The notes: generated by a model not told the origin, from the letters alone. A stretch of DNA of 64,000 nucleotides from Gloeophyllum trabeum ATCC 11539 (GCF_000344685.1 NW_006920415.1:1833893-1897892), one strand, 5' to 3'; positions 34,050 to 47,212 are shown, counted from the first letter of the stretch. Made by a program: numbers and translations.

Positions 34050-37000
34050 ATGTCGGGAACGAACGTCCTACCAGTTCTTTCGCTGTCCGACATAGACCAG
34101 GCCGCACAAGTCAGTCATCCATTCTGTCTGGACCGACGCGTCGAATTCACGGACCCACCTGTTTTCCCCGGCGTAGCTGATTCTGCAAGCGTATTCACCC
34201 GCGAATGGACAAGTATCTGCGGATCATCAGCGACGCTTGCAGCAGGAGATCTTGGAGATCCAGAGGAGACCTGAGGCTTGGGGACTAGTCGTGCCGTTCC
34301 TGGAGCACCAGGATCCGAATATCCAGTTCTTTGGGGCTCATACGATTCAAGTGAAGATTGCTAGGGACTGGTGCGTTGGCCCTAGGATATATGTTACTGA
34401 ATGTTTATAGTCTCCGGTGGTTCACTAGGGACCAGTTTCCCCAAGATCGTTCACTGGAATTGAGAGATACCGTGCTAGGCTTAACAACGCATGCGATCAG
34501 CACACGGCGGAATAAGGTTATCTTGCGTAAGCTATATGTATCAGTACGCACATGCCAGTCTGTCACCTCACGGCCACTAATTCATTATGGGGTTTAGCTC
34601 ACGGCTCTTGCTCTGAAGCTGGTTCCCAACCAGCCTGACTACTGGCCCTCATGGATTATATCAACTGTGACCTACCTCTTAGAGCGGGGCGCGACCATGG
34701 AACACATCCTCGACTTCCTCGCGATCGTCGCGGAGGAGGTTGAGACGGCTGATCTGCTACAGCCCACCAGGTGAGTGGCAGCCGAGGCACACCGTCGTAA
34801 TTTTTGAATAATGGCTTTGGTAGACTTCAGATGCGCCAGACATTACTGGATTCCGTAAGTATGGTCGTCCAGGGTATCACCACCTCCGTGCAGAAACCCT
34901 CCAATCAAAGAACGCCGGGCGAACTGCAGTCTGCTCTCAAATGTCTGGAGGCGTGGATGTCGACTCTTCCGGGGAGGTACGATACCCCGCCCCCTCCGTC
35001 TTGTCATCCCGACTGGCTAACATGACCACCAGTGACCTGACGTCGCTCATCCCGGTCCTTATTAATGTCCTCACACCCCAGCAACCATCCGCTGAGTTTG
35101 ACGAGGATGTGTTCGTGCCCGCCTCGGACGCTTTGCAGGCCGTCATGTCCGAGTCCGCGCTCTCTGATGGGTCGGGGAGTAAGACTCTGACCGAGCCACT
35201 CCTAGTGTGGATACATACGTGGGGTGGACGGATCGTCGAGGCGACTCTGAGTTGTAAGTAACGCTCATACACCGTTGGCTTGACCGTGGTTAATTGGGTG
35301 CATTTCAGCGGGCTTCGCAGATGCGGTGTCCCATTCGTTCTGCAAACTCTTAGCAGCGTTGGGCGACCACTCCACCTCGTACCTCGCAGCCCATTTGGCA
35401 TCCAGCACCCAGCCGTCCCCCATTTCCGCGGCGTACGCCCCGGGCGCGCTTCCCACGAAGTCGCAACTCATCCAGAATTTCCTGCGCCTGCTGCTCGCGT
35501 ATACGGCGCTGCCGGGATATTACGGTGTGGATGAGGAAGAGAGTGAGATGACGCTCGGGTTCTGGTACCTCTTCCAAGAGGCTCTGTGGAGCGTAGAATA
35601 TCAGTTCGGGTTTGACGAGGAGGAAGGGCAGGAGGGCGTAGACGAGTCGGACCGGGTGAGGGAGAGGGAGGGGGAGCGGCTTGAGAGAGAGCGGGAGAAG
35701 GACCAGTGGACGATTGCGAAGGCTGTTTATGGGGAACTAGTCAGTGTGCTTGAGAGGAAGGTGCGGTGGCCGCCCAGGGAGGTATTGACCAGTTGGACGA
35801 GAGGTGAGTTCTGCGGTTTTCAGATGCAGAAGCTTGTTAATTCAAGTAACCTACTCTTAGACCAGAAAGACAAGTTTCAGGTGTGAGTACGTTACTTGCC
35901 ATCTCTTGCAGAGACGTTGCATATTGACCTATCACTGCAAGTTATCGACGAGACGTTGGCGATACTCTGATCAATGCGTGAGTCGATCCATCCACTGCAT
36001 CGACAGGTGTCGATATCCGATAACTGAAGTCCACCCTAGCTACTATATCCTTCGAAACGACATGTTGGCCTTCTACGTCAATGGCATTGTCGAGCGGCTT
36101 AATTCCAGGCAAGAGACCGATGGTTGGGAAGTAAGTCTTCGATTCGGCAAAGTGAAGTTTCGACTACATCTATACCTTTTATTACAACAGGACATTGAAG
36201 CAACATTACATTGCATAATGTCTATCCAAGAGGCTGTCCCGGTCGAAGATAATCCGCATCTGAGACGTTTATTTGGCCCAGAGATTCTGGGCCGTCTACC
36301 GACGACCGGGCGATACCGCGTGCGGAGGACTATGTTAAGCTTGATAGGTTGGTGCATAGTATCATCCCATTACTACGTCGCTCACCTTCCCTCGGACAGG
36401 AACGTATGCTTCATGGTTCACCACTCAGCCTAATGTACACCCAGGTGCTGCCGGAACATCATTGCTCATGACAGCTGTGTCGTACGTCGGTAATGCTTTG
36501 CCGGAGCCATCGTTGTGCCTACAAGCGGCGAACGCATTGCGAGATCTGTGCGATGCGAACCGGGCAGCTCTGGCGCCGCACATTGCTGCGTTCGGCCAAC
36601 TGCATGCTGGGTTGACTGGCATTCCGGTGAGCGCTAGTAGGGTTGTTGAGACGCGATCGGAGCTGAAGACATTGGTCACTGTAGGATACGGAGAAGGCGA
36701 AGGTTCTACAGTCGATTGCTAGTGTGATACAAGCGTTACCGCCGGAAGAGGAGATTCCACCGGTCGAGGTAAGGCAGGTTTTAACGGGGTATAGTTTAGT
36801 CATCACTTATATCTTTTTCTTTCAGACGATTGTTAGTCCAGTAGTGGCTAAATTGATGGAGGCTCTCCGTTCTTCCACACAAGTAGGTATTTTCCTGCTA
36901 TCCATTCGCTCCCAACTCACGATTGTCAAAGCTACCGGACGATGCGCGGGCTCTTGCCATTCAGCAACTGCAAACCCTGTCCGGTGTCGCGAAAGGGCTC

Positions 37001-38343
37001 ACCCGAACTTCTGACGGTCTTGTTGCCCTGGACGAGGAGGCCGAGGAGAGGGAAGTCCTTGAACGCATGAACCGTGCTCGCGCAGACCCTCGCATGGTCA
37101 AACTCCGAGAAGAGTTGCTAAACGCGATCCAAGGTACAGTAGAGTTGATGTCCACGGATGCAGGTGTTAGCGACGTGAGTAGCATAATCCATGCCGTCTC
37201 TTCTATAACTTAACGGATGCTTGCGTCGCAGGCGTTGAGCGATTTGTTTAAATCCATAACATCACTGCCTGCGGACGCGACGCTCATTTCTCTGCCTCCT
37301 GGACCGTTGCTGGAGCTCGTCTGCGTTGCATCCCAACGGCAGCTTACGGCAGTGTGGTTGTCTCTCGCAAGCATGCTATTTCCACAGTTGGACCCCCCAC
37401 CGCCTATTGCTACTTCGCTCGTATCAACACCCAGTCCCGAGAACTGGGCGATCGTGATGAGCGTCCTCCCTGCGCTGATACAGATTTCGCTCACATTCCT
37501 GGGCCAGCCAGGCGCAATGGACGCGGTTAGTGTATACCTTTTTCGGACAAGGGTGTACTCCACTGATAGTCCAATAGAACCCTGACATAGTGCAAGCGTT
37601 CTTCTCTTGCATGGATGCGGTGCGAAATATATCGTGGACGCTCTTTCTGATAGACTGATCAGCCGTGATGTCCAGGTCGCGCGAATATTCACCAAAGCGT
37701 TCTATCAGCTACCGGATGGCTTATTCAACGCCTTAATGGACTGTGCGAGGTCTGCGCTTACATTGCAAGAACGCTACTCGCTCGTCTCCTCCTGTACTTT
37801 CCTGGTAAGCTGACCGGATGTACTACTGAAGACTTTCACGTCATTGAACTGCTACGACAGAATACGCTAATCAATCGTACAACCCGGAGTGATGATCTCG
37901 AAGAAGCTAAAGCCTTGCTGGCAAATAGATATGGTAAAGCCATCATGCAAGCCATATTGTCCGGCTTCGCGGGCGTTGCCCCCAGATCAGCGTCCCCCAA
38001 CCTCATCGATTTGTTATCCATACTTCTGTCACGGTATCCAGCAGAAAGTCGAGGATGGATAGGCGAAATCCTATTCACCGTGAGTGCTACCATGAGTTGT
38101 CAGATCCGTGCTCATGACAGCTGCAGGAAGATTTCACGCCGTCCAAGGCTAGCAAGGAAGCGAAAGAGAAACTCTTTGAGGCGCTCACTAGGTAAGCCCT
38201 GCGTTGGATCGCACGCTGTGTACGCTCTAAATGTTCCTAGTTCCCGGTCTCTCAAAAGGACACGGGAGGCTGCGCAAGAATTTGTCCTGGTTGCCAGAGG
38301 CCTAGAAAATTCTAGTTTCGGGTATACTTCCGTCGTTGTGTAG
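34050..38343 (+). CDS. Importin-13/Kap122-like karyopherin (beta-importin family)
   Basis: The start MSGTNVLPVLSLSDIDQAAQ is followed by the N-terminal HEAT repeats with QEILEIQRRPEAWGLVVPFL, FGAHTIQVKIARDW and ALKLVPNQPDYWPSWI. That is the RAN-binding and Xpo1-like region of the IPO13/transportin-SR branch. The rest is a long array of helical repeats, e.g. ELQSALKCLEAWMSTLPGR, SQLIQNFLRLLLAYTALPG, LCLQAANALRDLCDANRAAL and LFKSITSLPADATLI. The end is AQEFVLVARGLENSSFGYTS at 38343. An acidic/charged insertion (about 35610-35700) is likely a loop. About 20 short introns are needed to give roughly 1000 residues, the usual family size. The protein would carry cargo through nuclear pores under RanGTP control; the specific cargo cannot be read from the sequence. 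Confidence 0.85.
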
Positions 38344-38606
38344 AGCGCCACGTATATAATACATCAAGGAAATCTTAATTGGGAGAAGAGACAAAGACCC
38401 GGTAATGCTGAGAGGATCGATACATAATCGATTCCCGAGGCAAAGTAGAACAGCGCGTTTCCCGCCTTGCAGATGTCTCTCCTCCCTATTGGCAGGTTTC
38501 AGCGTATGTTTGTGGGTCTCCTTAGTGTCGATTTCGCACGGATACTGATACAAGTTGCTAGACTTCGTGACTTCACTAAGTGTATGTAAAGTTCCACATA
38601 AGGCGC

Positions 38607-40285
38607 TCAAGCAGACACCGGAACGACTGGCGAGCTACCGGGCACCTCGTCGTAGACCTTTCCCTGAAGCCAGGAAGAATGGTCGCAGTTCGGTACGCAC
38701 TGTCTGCGTAACTCCGGTTGGGCGTACGCTGCCATTTCTGCTTGGCGAAGGTCCATTCTACAAGGCACATGAGTCCTGCTCCGCGCTTCTGAAGAGGCCA
38801 ACGCACCTTCCACTGTGGGCACAGGATTGCCAGTCGCTTCGAATTCGTTCTGCGTATAACCCTGCCGCTCCAACACCGGAGACTTAACGGTATGGAGCTT
38901 GATGTCGTTGTGGGGTCTGAGTGCAATCAGTCAATTGAGGTATGTCATACTGAATATAAGATGGGTACCTCGAGAAGTACAGCAGTCCGAGACGATCTAC
39001 ATGCTGTTGATCTTTCGGAGGAACTGTAACGCTGCGTAATATGCGATGTTATCTCCGAGCAGATGCAGAGCTTCGTCGTCTTACCGATGGATGGTACTCT
39101 TCACATAACCTGCTGTCAGGAAAGATAGAGCGTCACAAGCATTGACTGTGAGTGTGCCATCCTGGGGTTTCACCCATTTCCATTCGCCCGTGCTATGATC
39201 CTTGATCTGCAGAGCGGCTACGGGTTGACGGAAGAGCAAAGTGAAGCTTCCCAGGTCTAACCAATACTCGCGTTAACGTTTTCTCTCGGTCCACTCAAAA
39301 GGTACCCACCAGTATGACCCCGTCCCCAGTGATGCATCCTGGCGTTCTCCTCCGGAGAATATTTAGAATACTTCATATATCTCAAGTGGTCCTTGCATGG
39401 GCCGCCGTTAAGTCATGCGATGATCTGCCTACATGCATCACTCACCTCGCTCTTTACCTCGTACTTGTGGATGTTCGTGAAGTAATCCTCGGGAAGCTCT
39501 AGAGCAATCGCCAGCAAAACGAAGAGGGGATCTAGGACTTCGGTATGTAGAGCCTGTGGGCTTTCTTCATCAATACTGACGTTACTATAAGGCTGTGTAT
39601 ACGTACTCGGGCAAACTCCTCGACCTCAGCAATGCGTTCCTGCACTACAGAAGGGTGCTCCTGAGGGAAGTAGCCGTTGAACTCTGATATACACGAGGTA
39701 AGTGCAGTACAGGATATTTTCAGAGTTGCTTACTCGGGATATTGTATATTTCTATGCGGTCTCTCAGGCCCGTGGCCTCGTCGACTCTGTACATGCTGGT
39801 TCAGCACAGAACGGAACCTTCCGCCTTCGAAGAAGGAACCTCTTACATTCGACGCCCGGCAGGCGTATAACCATTGAACTTCCCGTTATCTATGAAGAGG
39901 GTTATCAGCGGATGTAGCAGGCAACCGATAGAGACGCACCAAGGTCAGGGACATACTTCAACTTCTCCTCCAGCGACAACTCATAAAATTCCCTTCCTAG
40001 AGCAAACTGCCTATTGACCCTTTCCTGCGATATATTGAAGTTATTGACGTAGAAGAAACCCTTCTCCCTTATCGCATCGATGAGGAACTTGGCCAACTCC
40101 TTGTTGCCTTCCGGCGTCCCATATTTACTTAAATCGAGCGTTATGAGGTCGGCCCAGTCAAGGTTTTCCTGCGAAGGAAACGGGCATTCATACAGGCGCT
40201 ATAAACACCTACCTGGCCAGCAGCAGGGGGGTGTACTTACCTTCGTCTCTTGGACGAACTGGTACGAACCAAGTTCTGGTGCCAT
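38607..40285 (-). CDS. 2-oxoglutarate/Fe(II) oxygenase, isopenicillin N synthase-like, copy 1
   Basis: Exon 1 is MAPELGSYQFVQETK (ATG 40285) with a normal GTAAGT donor. Then come ENLDWADLITLDLSKYGTPE and the DIOX_N segment FLIDAIREKGFFYVNNFNIS. The jelly-roll part has DHLRYMKYSKYSPEE, then an intron splits GHT and DLGSFTLLFRQPVAAL, restoring the iron ligands H-x-D (GHTDLGSF). The distal His lies in STIHR-VTIPP. The site that is usually RxS for 2-oxoglutarate reads DRLGLLYFSR. The C-terminus ends YDEVPGSSPVVPVSA at 38607. The enzyme would hydroxylate or desaturate a small molecule; the substrate is unknown. It is highly similar to copy 2 at 40750-42428, a tandem duplicate with the same exon plan. 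Confidence 0.85.
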
Positions 40286-40749
40286 TTCTGTATAGTCGCG
40301 ATTTGGAGAGCTGATACAATCTCTGACTCGCAGTGTCAGAGGATTCCAGGTTCCTCAGCATCTCTTGAATCCGTCGCCGCCCTTTTGAATGCAGCCTTAT
40401 CTCCTGGCTTCGGAGATTCGGACTGGCGCTCCATGCTTCCTGATTTCGACATCGCATTATTAAGATGATCTTCAGACCAGTCCTCTCATCTCAGGGAGCA
40501 ATGGCGTGATAGCGAAGCCTTCGTGCACGGTAGTGTGCCTAACCCTCAATGTCATACTGCGTGCTAACTGACAGTATGTACGAGCCGTTACTATAGAACA
40601 ATTGTTGACCCCGATGTCTCGCAAAGGCACGCGAGAATTTGAACAGTTGATTGTGTGTATCACTACCTCAGCTTGATTTCGTACAGATACCGATGCAAGC
40701 TAGTAGATACTGCGAGCTTCACCGCTGTCTCATAATGAAATAAGGCCCG
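40286..40749. other. Intergenic between the two oxygenase copies
   Basis: The segment just upstream of copy 1 (about 40290-40480) resembles the segment upstream of copy 2 (about 42430-42610) in order of short words (e.g. TCGGAGATTCGGAC), so the duplication included promoter sequence. No gene was seen. Confidence 0.45.
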
Positions 40750-42428
40750 TCAAGCGGATACCGGGACAGCCGGCGAGCTTCCTGGTACCTCGTCATAGAT
40801 CTTCTCCTTAAAGCCAGGAAGAATAGTAGCAGTTCGGTACGCATTGTCCGCATAACTTCTGTTGGGCGTGCGTTGCCACTTTTGCTTGGCGAAGGTCCAT
40901 TCTGCAAGGTAGAGGGATGAGCTCCTCTCCTCGCTTTCGAGAGATGATCAACCCACCTTCCATTGTAGGCACGGGGTTGCCGCTTGCTTCGAACTCGTTC
41001 TGCGTGTAACCCTCGCGCTCCAACAATGGAGACTTAACAGTATACAGCTTGAGGTCGTTGCGAGGTCTGGGTGCGATCAGTCAGTTAAGGTATGTCAGGC
41101 GCCCATAAGACGATGAGTACCTTGAGAAATACAGCAGGCCCAGACGATCTACATGCTGCTGATCTTTCGGCGGAATTGTCACGCTATGTGATATGAAAGG
41201 TGACCATAGCGTAAACACCTGCGTGTTAGATCTTACCGGTGGATAGTGCTCTTTACGTATCCCCCGGTCAAGAAGGACAGTGCATCGCAGGCATTGACGG
41301 TGAGTGTCCTGTCCTGGGGCTTTACCCATTTCCATTCGCCGGTGCTATGGTCTTTGATCTGCAGAGCAGCGACGGGTTGACGGAATAGAAGGGTGAAACT
41401 TCCCAGGTCTGCTCATTACTACGTCAGCGACACCTCCTTCCAGTTGCATCACATAGTCCTCACCGGTATGTCCCTGTACCCAGCTCGTCAACCTAGCAGT
41501 CTCCTCCGGTGAGTACTTGGAGTACTTCATGTACCGCAAGTGATCCTTTGGCGGGGCACTGTTAATTGATGCGACGATATGACTGCATGGTATGACTATG
41601 TGGCTCACCTCGCTCTTGTCTTCATACCTGTGGATGTTGGTAAAGTAATCCTCGGGCAGTTCCAGAGCGATCGCCAACAACACGAAAAGGGGATCCAGGA
41701 CCTCGGTATGTAAAGCCTATGGATTCCGTCACTAACTTAAGGCGGCCAGCGAACGGGACGTACGTACGCGAGCAAACTCTTCAATTTCAGTTATACGTTC
41801 TTGCACTACTGCCGGGTGCTTCTGAGGAAAGTGGCCATTAAATTCTTGACAGGTGCGGTGAGTTCAGCTTAAGATGTCGACAGAGTTTGCTTACTCGGAA
41901 TATTGTATATTTCTATGCGGTCCCTCAGACCCGTGGCTTCGTCGATTCTTTGTATGTCTGTTAAGAACCGGCAGGTCGCCTGAGATGCGAGCGAAATTCT
42001 CTCACATTCGACGTCCAGCAGGCGTATAACCGTTGAACTTCCCGTTATCTACGAATAGGATATTCAGCGCATGCACCGGAGGATCAGACTCAGGAGGCGA
42101 CGTACCAAGGTCAGGGACATACTTTAGCTTCTCCTCCAGCGGCAGCTCATAGAATTCCTTTCCTAGAGCAAACTGCCTATTGACCCGTTCCTGCGAGATA
42201 TTGAAGTTCTTGACGTAGAAGAAACCCTTCTCGCGTATAGCATCAATGAGGAACTTGGCCAACTCTTTGTTACCCTCCGGCGTTCCGTATTTGCTGAGGT
42301 CCAACGTTACGAGGTCGGCCCAGTCAAGGATTTCCTGCGCGAGTCAGGTCGGGAACGCTCACATTTACAGAAATGCGGCTTGCCTTCGTCTCCGGGACGT
42401 ACTGGTACGAACCAAGTTCTGGTGCCAT
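40750..42428 (-). CDS. 2-oxoglutarate/Fe(II) oxygenase, isopenicillin N synthase-like, copy 2
   Basis: Exon 1 (42384-42428) is MAPELGSYQYVPETK. The next exon starts EILDWADLVTLDLSKYGTPE. The intron between them (42335-42383) begins GC (GCAAGC), not GT. Then FLIDAIREKGFFYVKNFNIS, LPEDYFTNIHRYEDKSE, DHLRYMKYSKYSPEETARL and, across an intron, GHTDLGSFTLLF give the H-x-D iron ligands; the distal His is in STIHR-VTIPPKDQQHVDRLGL. The C-terminus ends YDEVPGSSPAVPVSA with the stop at 40750. Domains and intron positions match copy 1. Both are cytosolic-type proteins without a signal peptide. The transporter gene 920 bp upstream on the other strand may work with them. Confidence 0.85.
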
Positions 42429-43348
42429 GTCGTTGGGTCAATATGGGAATGACTGATATAGGGTCGCAGTGCTAGAGAATCCCAGTTCTCCAGCATCGTT
42501 GAACCCAACGCCGTCCTTTTGAATACGTTCTTATCTCCACACTTCGGAGATTCGGACAGATTGCTACATGCTTTCTGACTCCGACACTGCATTACTATCG
42601 CGATCTGCAGACCAGTCACCTCATCCAATTGGGGTATGGTGCAATAGCGAAGCTTTGGATATGTAGGCTATGAGTGATTTGAACTTTCACATTGCGTGCT
42701 CATGGTTGAATATAGCACAATACGTTAGGCGTACCGGCGCGGTACTTGGCCTGAGTTTTCCGTCTCTAACGATTGGACTAGCATAGATCTCGAGCCCGTC
42801 AGGCCTCCTAGTATGCCACTCAAGTGATATACGGGGCGCGTCACTGCTTGGATCGGCAACTTCCGAATCACCTGTCCTGTAAGTTGCCACCGAAAACACA
42901 AACAAATCCACGACGACACACAGCAGTAAATGGGAACAACCTAAGGGAGCTCTGTGACGCCCGTCCACAGATGGGTAATCTCTTACTAGGCTACCGTTCA
43001 GTGATATGTTCATATTTGATATGCAGCTTAGCGCCGTTCCGCCGATATTGCGTGATACGGACCATGGCTCATCCCATCCCTCACCTCTCGAGGCGCAGGG
43101 GTGTCTCCCGCTTTCATGAGCCTTATTCCGGCTCAGTATCTGGTCTTTTGCCTTTGATCTCCGGCTCTATCTGTTCGGAGCACTGTCTCGATGCGTGACT
43201 GGACTCCTGCGCCAGTCAGCGCAAAGGAAGCAAGATAACAATGATGCCATGACACTCCAAAATGGCAGCATGCCCGCAACCGTTAGGTCTGCTTTTGTAT
43301 AAGATCTATAATTGAAGCGTACTACGCTCTGAGTCCGTCCCGTCGACC
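42429..43348. promoter_or_regulatory. Divergent intergenic region between oxygenase copy 2 and transporter
   Basis: Head-to-head starts share 920 bp. TATAAG at about 43298-43303 is 46 nt before the transporter ATG. No other gene or repeat was seen. Confidence 0.4.
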
Positions 43349-46096
43349 ATGGCCAGCATCAAGTCCCAGTCGACGACTCAGAGTACCCAGCTCAAGAAAC
43401 GGCCTCTGAGTAGCTACATCTGGTGAGAGACTGTGACACCGTTCTCTATCAAGCGGAACTCATATCCTGGCAGGGATACTTGGGATAAATCTCCCGAGGA
43501 GAGACGGTTCCTCACGAAGTTGGACGCTTGCCTGCTTTCGTACGCGGCTCTGTCGTACTTCAGCAAATAAGTGTCTTGGCTTTTCTCACATTTTGTTCGC
43601 CTATCTAAACTGTATTTCACGTATCTTGACCAGCAGAATGTTACGGTATGTGGGAGAACGTTTGGCGTCTGTATCCCTCTGATTGTGACCGATATCAGAA
43701 TGCGTATGTTTCCGGGATGCAGGAAGAGTAAGGGTGGGTTATGAACTTCACCGATGAGCCCACTGACATGAGTCACAGCCTTAAACTGTGGGTGCAGAAG
43801 CGCGCTATGGTCCTTCTTTGTTGCGAATGTTACATGGAACATCAGGCACGGGAATCAACTGAATTATATCACCACCGCCTGGACATGCGGTTATGTTATT
43901 GGTCAAATCCCGTCGAAGTAAGACGTTTTGTATGAGCTCGAATTACATCTCTAATTCCTTAAATCGTCAGCTTGCTGATCACGCGTATACGTCCCTCGAT
44001 TTGGGTACCGTCACTTAGCACATTTTCGTCACCATCTCATTTACTCGGATTATCCCGACAGATTCCGGCTATGGAGGTTCTATGGAGCGTTTTAACTATG
44101 ATCCTGGCGACTTCGAAGAGTTTCGAAAGTCTAGTGGTCATCCGATTCTTTGTCGGTGAGTTCGAGCCTATCTGTATGCAGTGCGTGATCGGGATGGATT
44201 CTCCTAGGCTTGGCTGAGTCAACGTTCTATCCCGCCATCCAGTATGTGATAGGTAGCTGGTACAAGGGCGACGAGCTGGGAAAGCGCGCTTGTCTATTCC
44301 ACGTACGTCCAGCACCTCGGTCCAGTTTCGTTTCGACTTAGTCCCCTCAAATAGACTACAAGCGCCATTGGTCCGATGTTCAGCGGGTTCCTACAGACTG
44401 TATTTCACCTCATTTAATTGGCAAGCTCCAGGACTGACGGGGTATTTAGGGAGCGTACAATGGACTCAATGGACGGTTCGGTCTTGCGGGATGGCAATGT
44501 GCGTGTAGTTATTGAATCATGGCGTGAGTGCTGACCCGGACTGCAGGGCTCTTTATAATTGATGGGATAATTACGGTACCTATCGGGCTGTTGGGATTCT
44601 TGATAATGCCGGGTAAGTCGAGGTGACTCAACGAAGTCGTCTCCACTCCCTCAAGAATTCCTATAGACCTGCCGCACAACACGAAGCCCTCGGTACTATA
44701 TACTGAAGCCCAGCTGGCTTTAGCTAGGAGACGGATGGAAGAGATAGGTCGCAAACCACCCGCCAAGTACACCAAAGAGAAGGTTTTGGGGTTCTTTAAG
44801 ACCTGGCACATATGGACCCTTGTACCTTGTACGTTCTCGCTAGTGTTTCGCATGGCATCTAGCATTCGCTCATTGATCGTCGTATTACAGTATACATTCT
44901 GGTACGTCACCCCGGTATATGCCAACATTGTAACGTTAACTGTTCACGCAGTTTAACAACGGCGGAAACCCTTCCTCTTCCATGATTTTCTGGTAAATTC
45001 TAATTCATCTTAAGACTGTATAGCATATTTATGCTGTCATATGAAGGCTCAAAAGCTTTAACTCCCCCGGCCATACCGTGTACAGCATTGCTCAGATCAA
45101 TCTGTATCCCCTCGGTATCAACGCGGTCCAGGTAGTAACAAGTAAGTGTCTGCCTAATTACGGGCGACCATGCTCGACTGATCACGCACCTGCAGCCTTG
45201 ACATGGGCATGGTGGTCTGATGCAGTCCGCGCTAGATGGCCTCCTATGATTGTGGCAGGGGTATGTTTTCGTCTATGTCTGCTAAATGGTTTCTGGTGCT
45301 AAGATTCATAGACTTGGCAAATGGTGAACTGCATTGTCCTTGCTAGTAGTCCACTGTACACCCATATTACAAGGTGATCTCAAGTTTTTACGCCTTTCTG
45401 ATGACCGGCTAACGCGTCTTGCAGGCGTTGGGTCTTCTACTACTTCGTAAGTCGTATTTCTATGCGTCAGTCGCGATAGACTGATCACGCTGGGTAGACG
45501 CTTTGCCAAGGCGGCCTGTCTGGTCTGATACTTGCGTGGGCGAACGAGCTGACTGGCTATGATAACGAAAGTGAGCAGTTCACGTCAATTTGCACGATGT
45601 GTATTCCCTTAACCCGGTCCTTCAGAACGGTCCTTTGTGGTGGCTTGTTGTAATACGTTCGCATATGTTTTCCAGGCATGGCTTCCGATGTGAGCGCACA
45701 CTCCGCGCAGCCTTATCTTCCACTTCGGCGTCATTAACTGACGGCACTAGTGTGCTATTTCCTCAAGTTGAGCAGCCTAGGTACGTGGCATTCCTAAATA
45801 GCCGCGCTTCGCGCCGACTGACTCTCCGACAGAGTGCAGAAAGGCACCATCGCCACAATTTTCATCAATTTTGGAATGGGTAAGCCGAGTCTACAAGAAA
45901 TTGAGCACGATCGGTCTCATACCTTATATTCGCAGTGTGCTTTGCACTGCTCACCATGGCGCTACAAAAGCGCGACGAACGACGGAAGAAGCTGCAGGAG
46001 GTGCAGGACGCAGTAGCGAATGATCCTGATGGTCTGGTGATTTTGGAAACATATGATCCGTTGTCGCGTAAAGTGTCTAAGGACTCCAAGGACTAA
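43349..46096 (+). CDS. MFS transporter, Dal5/anion:cation symporter family
   Basis: The start is MASIKSQSTTQSTQLKKRPL. After an intron the first membrane region reads RRFLTKLDACLLSYAALSYF, then LDQQNV and NAYVSGMQEEL, the hallmark of the Dal5 (allantoate permease) type. Further helices: TTAWTCGYVIGQIPSNLLIT, VLWSVLTMILATSKSFESL, RFFVGLAESTFYPAIQYVIG, LFIIDGIITVPIGLLGFLIM, and in the C-terminal half GINAVQVVTTLTWAWWSD, INLVNCIVLASSPLY and FINFGMVCFALLTMAL. WYKGDELGKRACLF is the conserved loop after helix 4. The tail ends DPLSRKVSKDSKD with the stop at 46094-46096. About twelve helices with more than ten introns. The family imports organic anions such as allantoate, pantothenate, nicotinate or small peptides by proton symport; the substrate here is unknown. 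Confidence 0.87.
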
Positions 46097-46504
46097 CGAA
46101 TTAGCGGGCTTAGCACGCTCGTGGTTATCGTTGCTTCCTGCTCTTGTAGCTAGGTGGACTGAGCAAGTGCTGTCACAATAGAGATCTCATGTATTTTACG
46201 ACGTCTACTCCGGAGAACTCATCCCGACCTGGCACATGAAGCCTCTACTACAGTGCTTCCTCAGAGGTCAGGCTGCAACTGGTAAGTTACCAGGGTCCAG
46301 GGGCCTACGGTAACACGTTGTGGCAGCAGAATGTGACATGTGGTGCATGTCGTGTGACTTTCGTGACAAGACGCGGCAGTGTCATGTTCATCAGCAAATT
46401 TTCCCATAACTGGTGTCTGAATATAATTCGCATATAATCAATTAAAATAAATACCAGTATTACAATATGTACCAGACTTGTGGACAGCTGGGCCAGCCAT
46501 TATA
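46097..46504. other. 3' flank of transporter, AT-rich
   Basis: No gene is seen. The last 40 bases contain TACAATATGTACCAGACTT, repeated with one mismatch at about 47250 on the far side of the mariner-type element. Confidence 0.4.
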
Positions 46505-47210
46505 CAGTGTCGGTCACTAAGGATCGGCGCCTCCATAGTGCCTTAATTAGGGCGCTGCAGACCTCCAGAAAAAAATTTGAAACATAAACCTGGCCAAAAT
46601 ATGCGTAATCCTGCAATTTCGATTTTTTGATGGATTACGTAAGCGTTCACTTTTAGGGGTGGAAATTTCAATATTGCGGATTTCGCTGAGGGAATGATCC
46701 TGGAGTTGAATGGTGTATAACAAGCATCGAAAGGTGAGGTATCCTCACTCACAGAAGTCCCAGTGCCCCTTCAGGGTGACCTTACTCCAGAAATAGTGCT
46801 GTATGAGGGCGTATTATATGATTCTAGATCTCCACAAGTCAGCTCATATGCCCTCAAGCTTACCTGACACTCTGAGTATCAAGAACTGTGTAACGAGAAT
46901 GGGACCTGACATAGGGGTAGTAGACCCATTATGGGTTAACTGCATTAGGGTTAGGGTGTATTACTAATTACAGCCATCAATGCATATCTATATATGGTAA
47001 CTCCGACGCAACTCCGCTTCAAATTCACTTTTCAGGTATGTCAAAATTTTAAATATTGGAATTTCGAGAAAGTAATCAGATAGCCTGAAAGCTACGGGCA
47101 ATCCGAGTCGATTGGCCCTGTTTTCAGGCCCATTGGAGTCTTTGCCCGGGACGAGATACCATCACGCGTTCGGCTATGCCCGAGGCGTCGGTTTTGAGCG
47201 ACCGACACTG
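46505..47210. mobile_element. Tc1/mariner-type MITE
   Basis: The element starts CAGTGTCGGTCACT and ends with the complement of CAGTGTCGGTCGCT, each flanked directly by TA (46503-46504 and 47211-47212), the TA target duplication of the Tc1/mariner/pogo superfamily. The 13-bp outer inverted repeat (with TA) is perfect and similarity continues imperfectly (CGGCGCCTC against CGACGCCTC). At 706 bp with only short frames it is non-autonomous. Confidence 0.75.
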
Positions 47211-47212
47211 TA

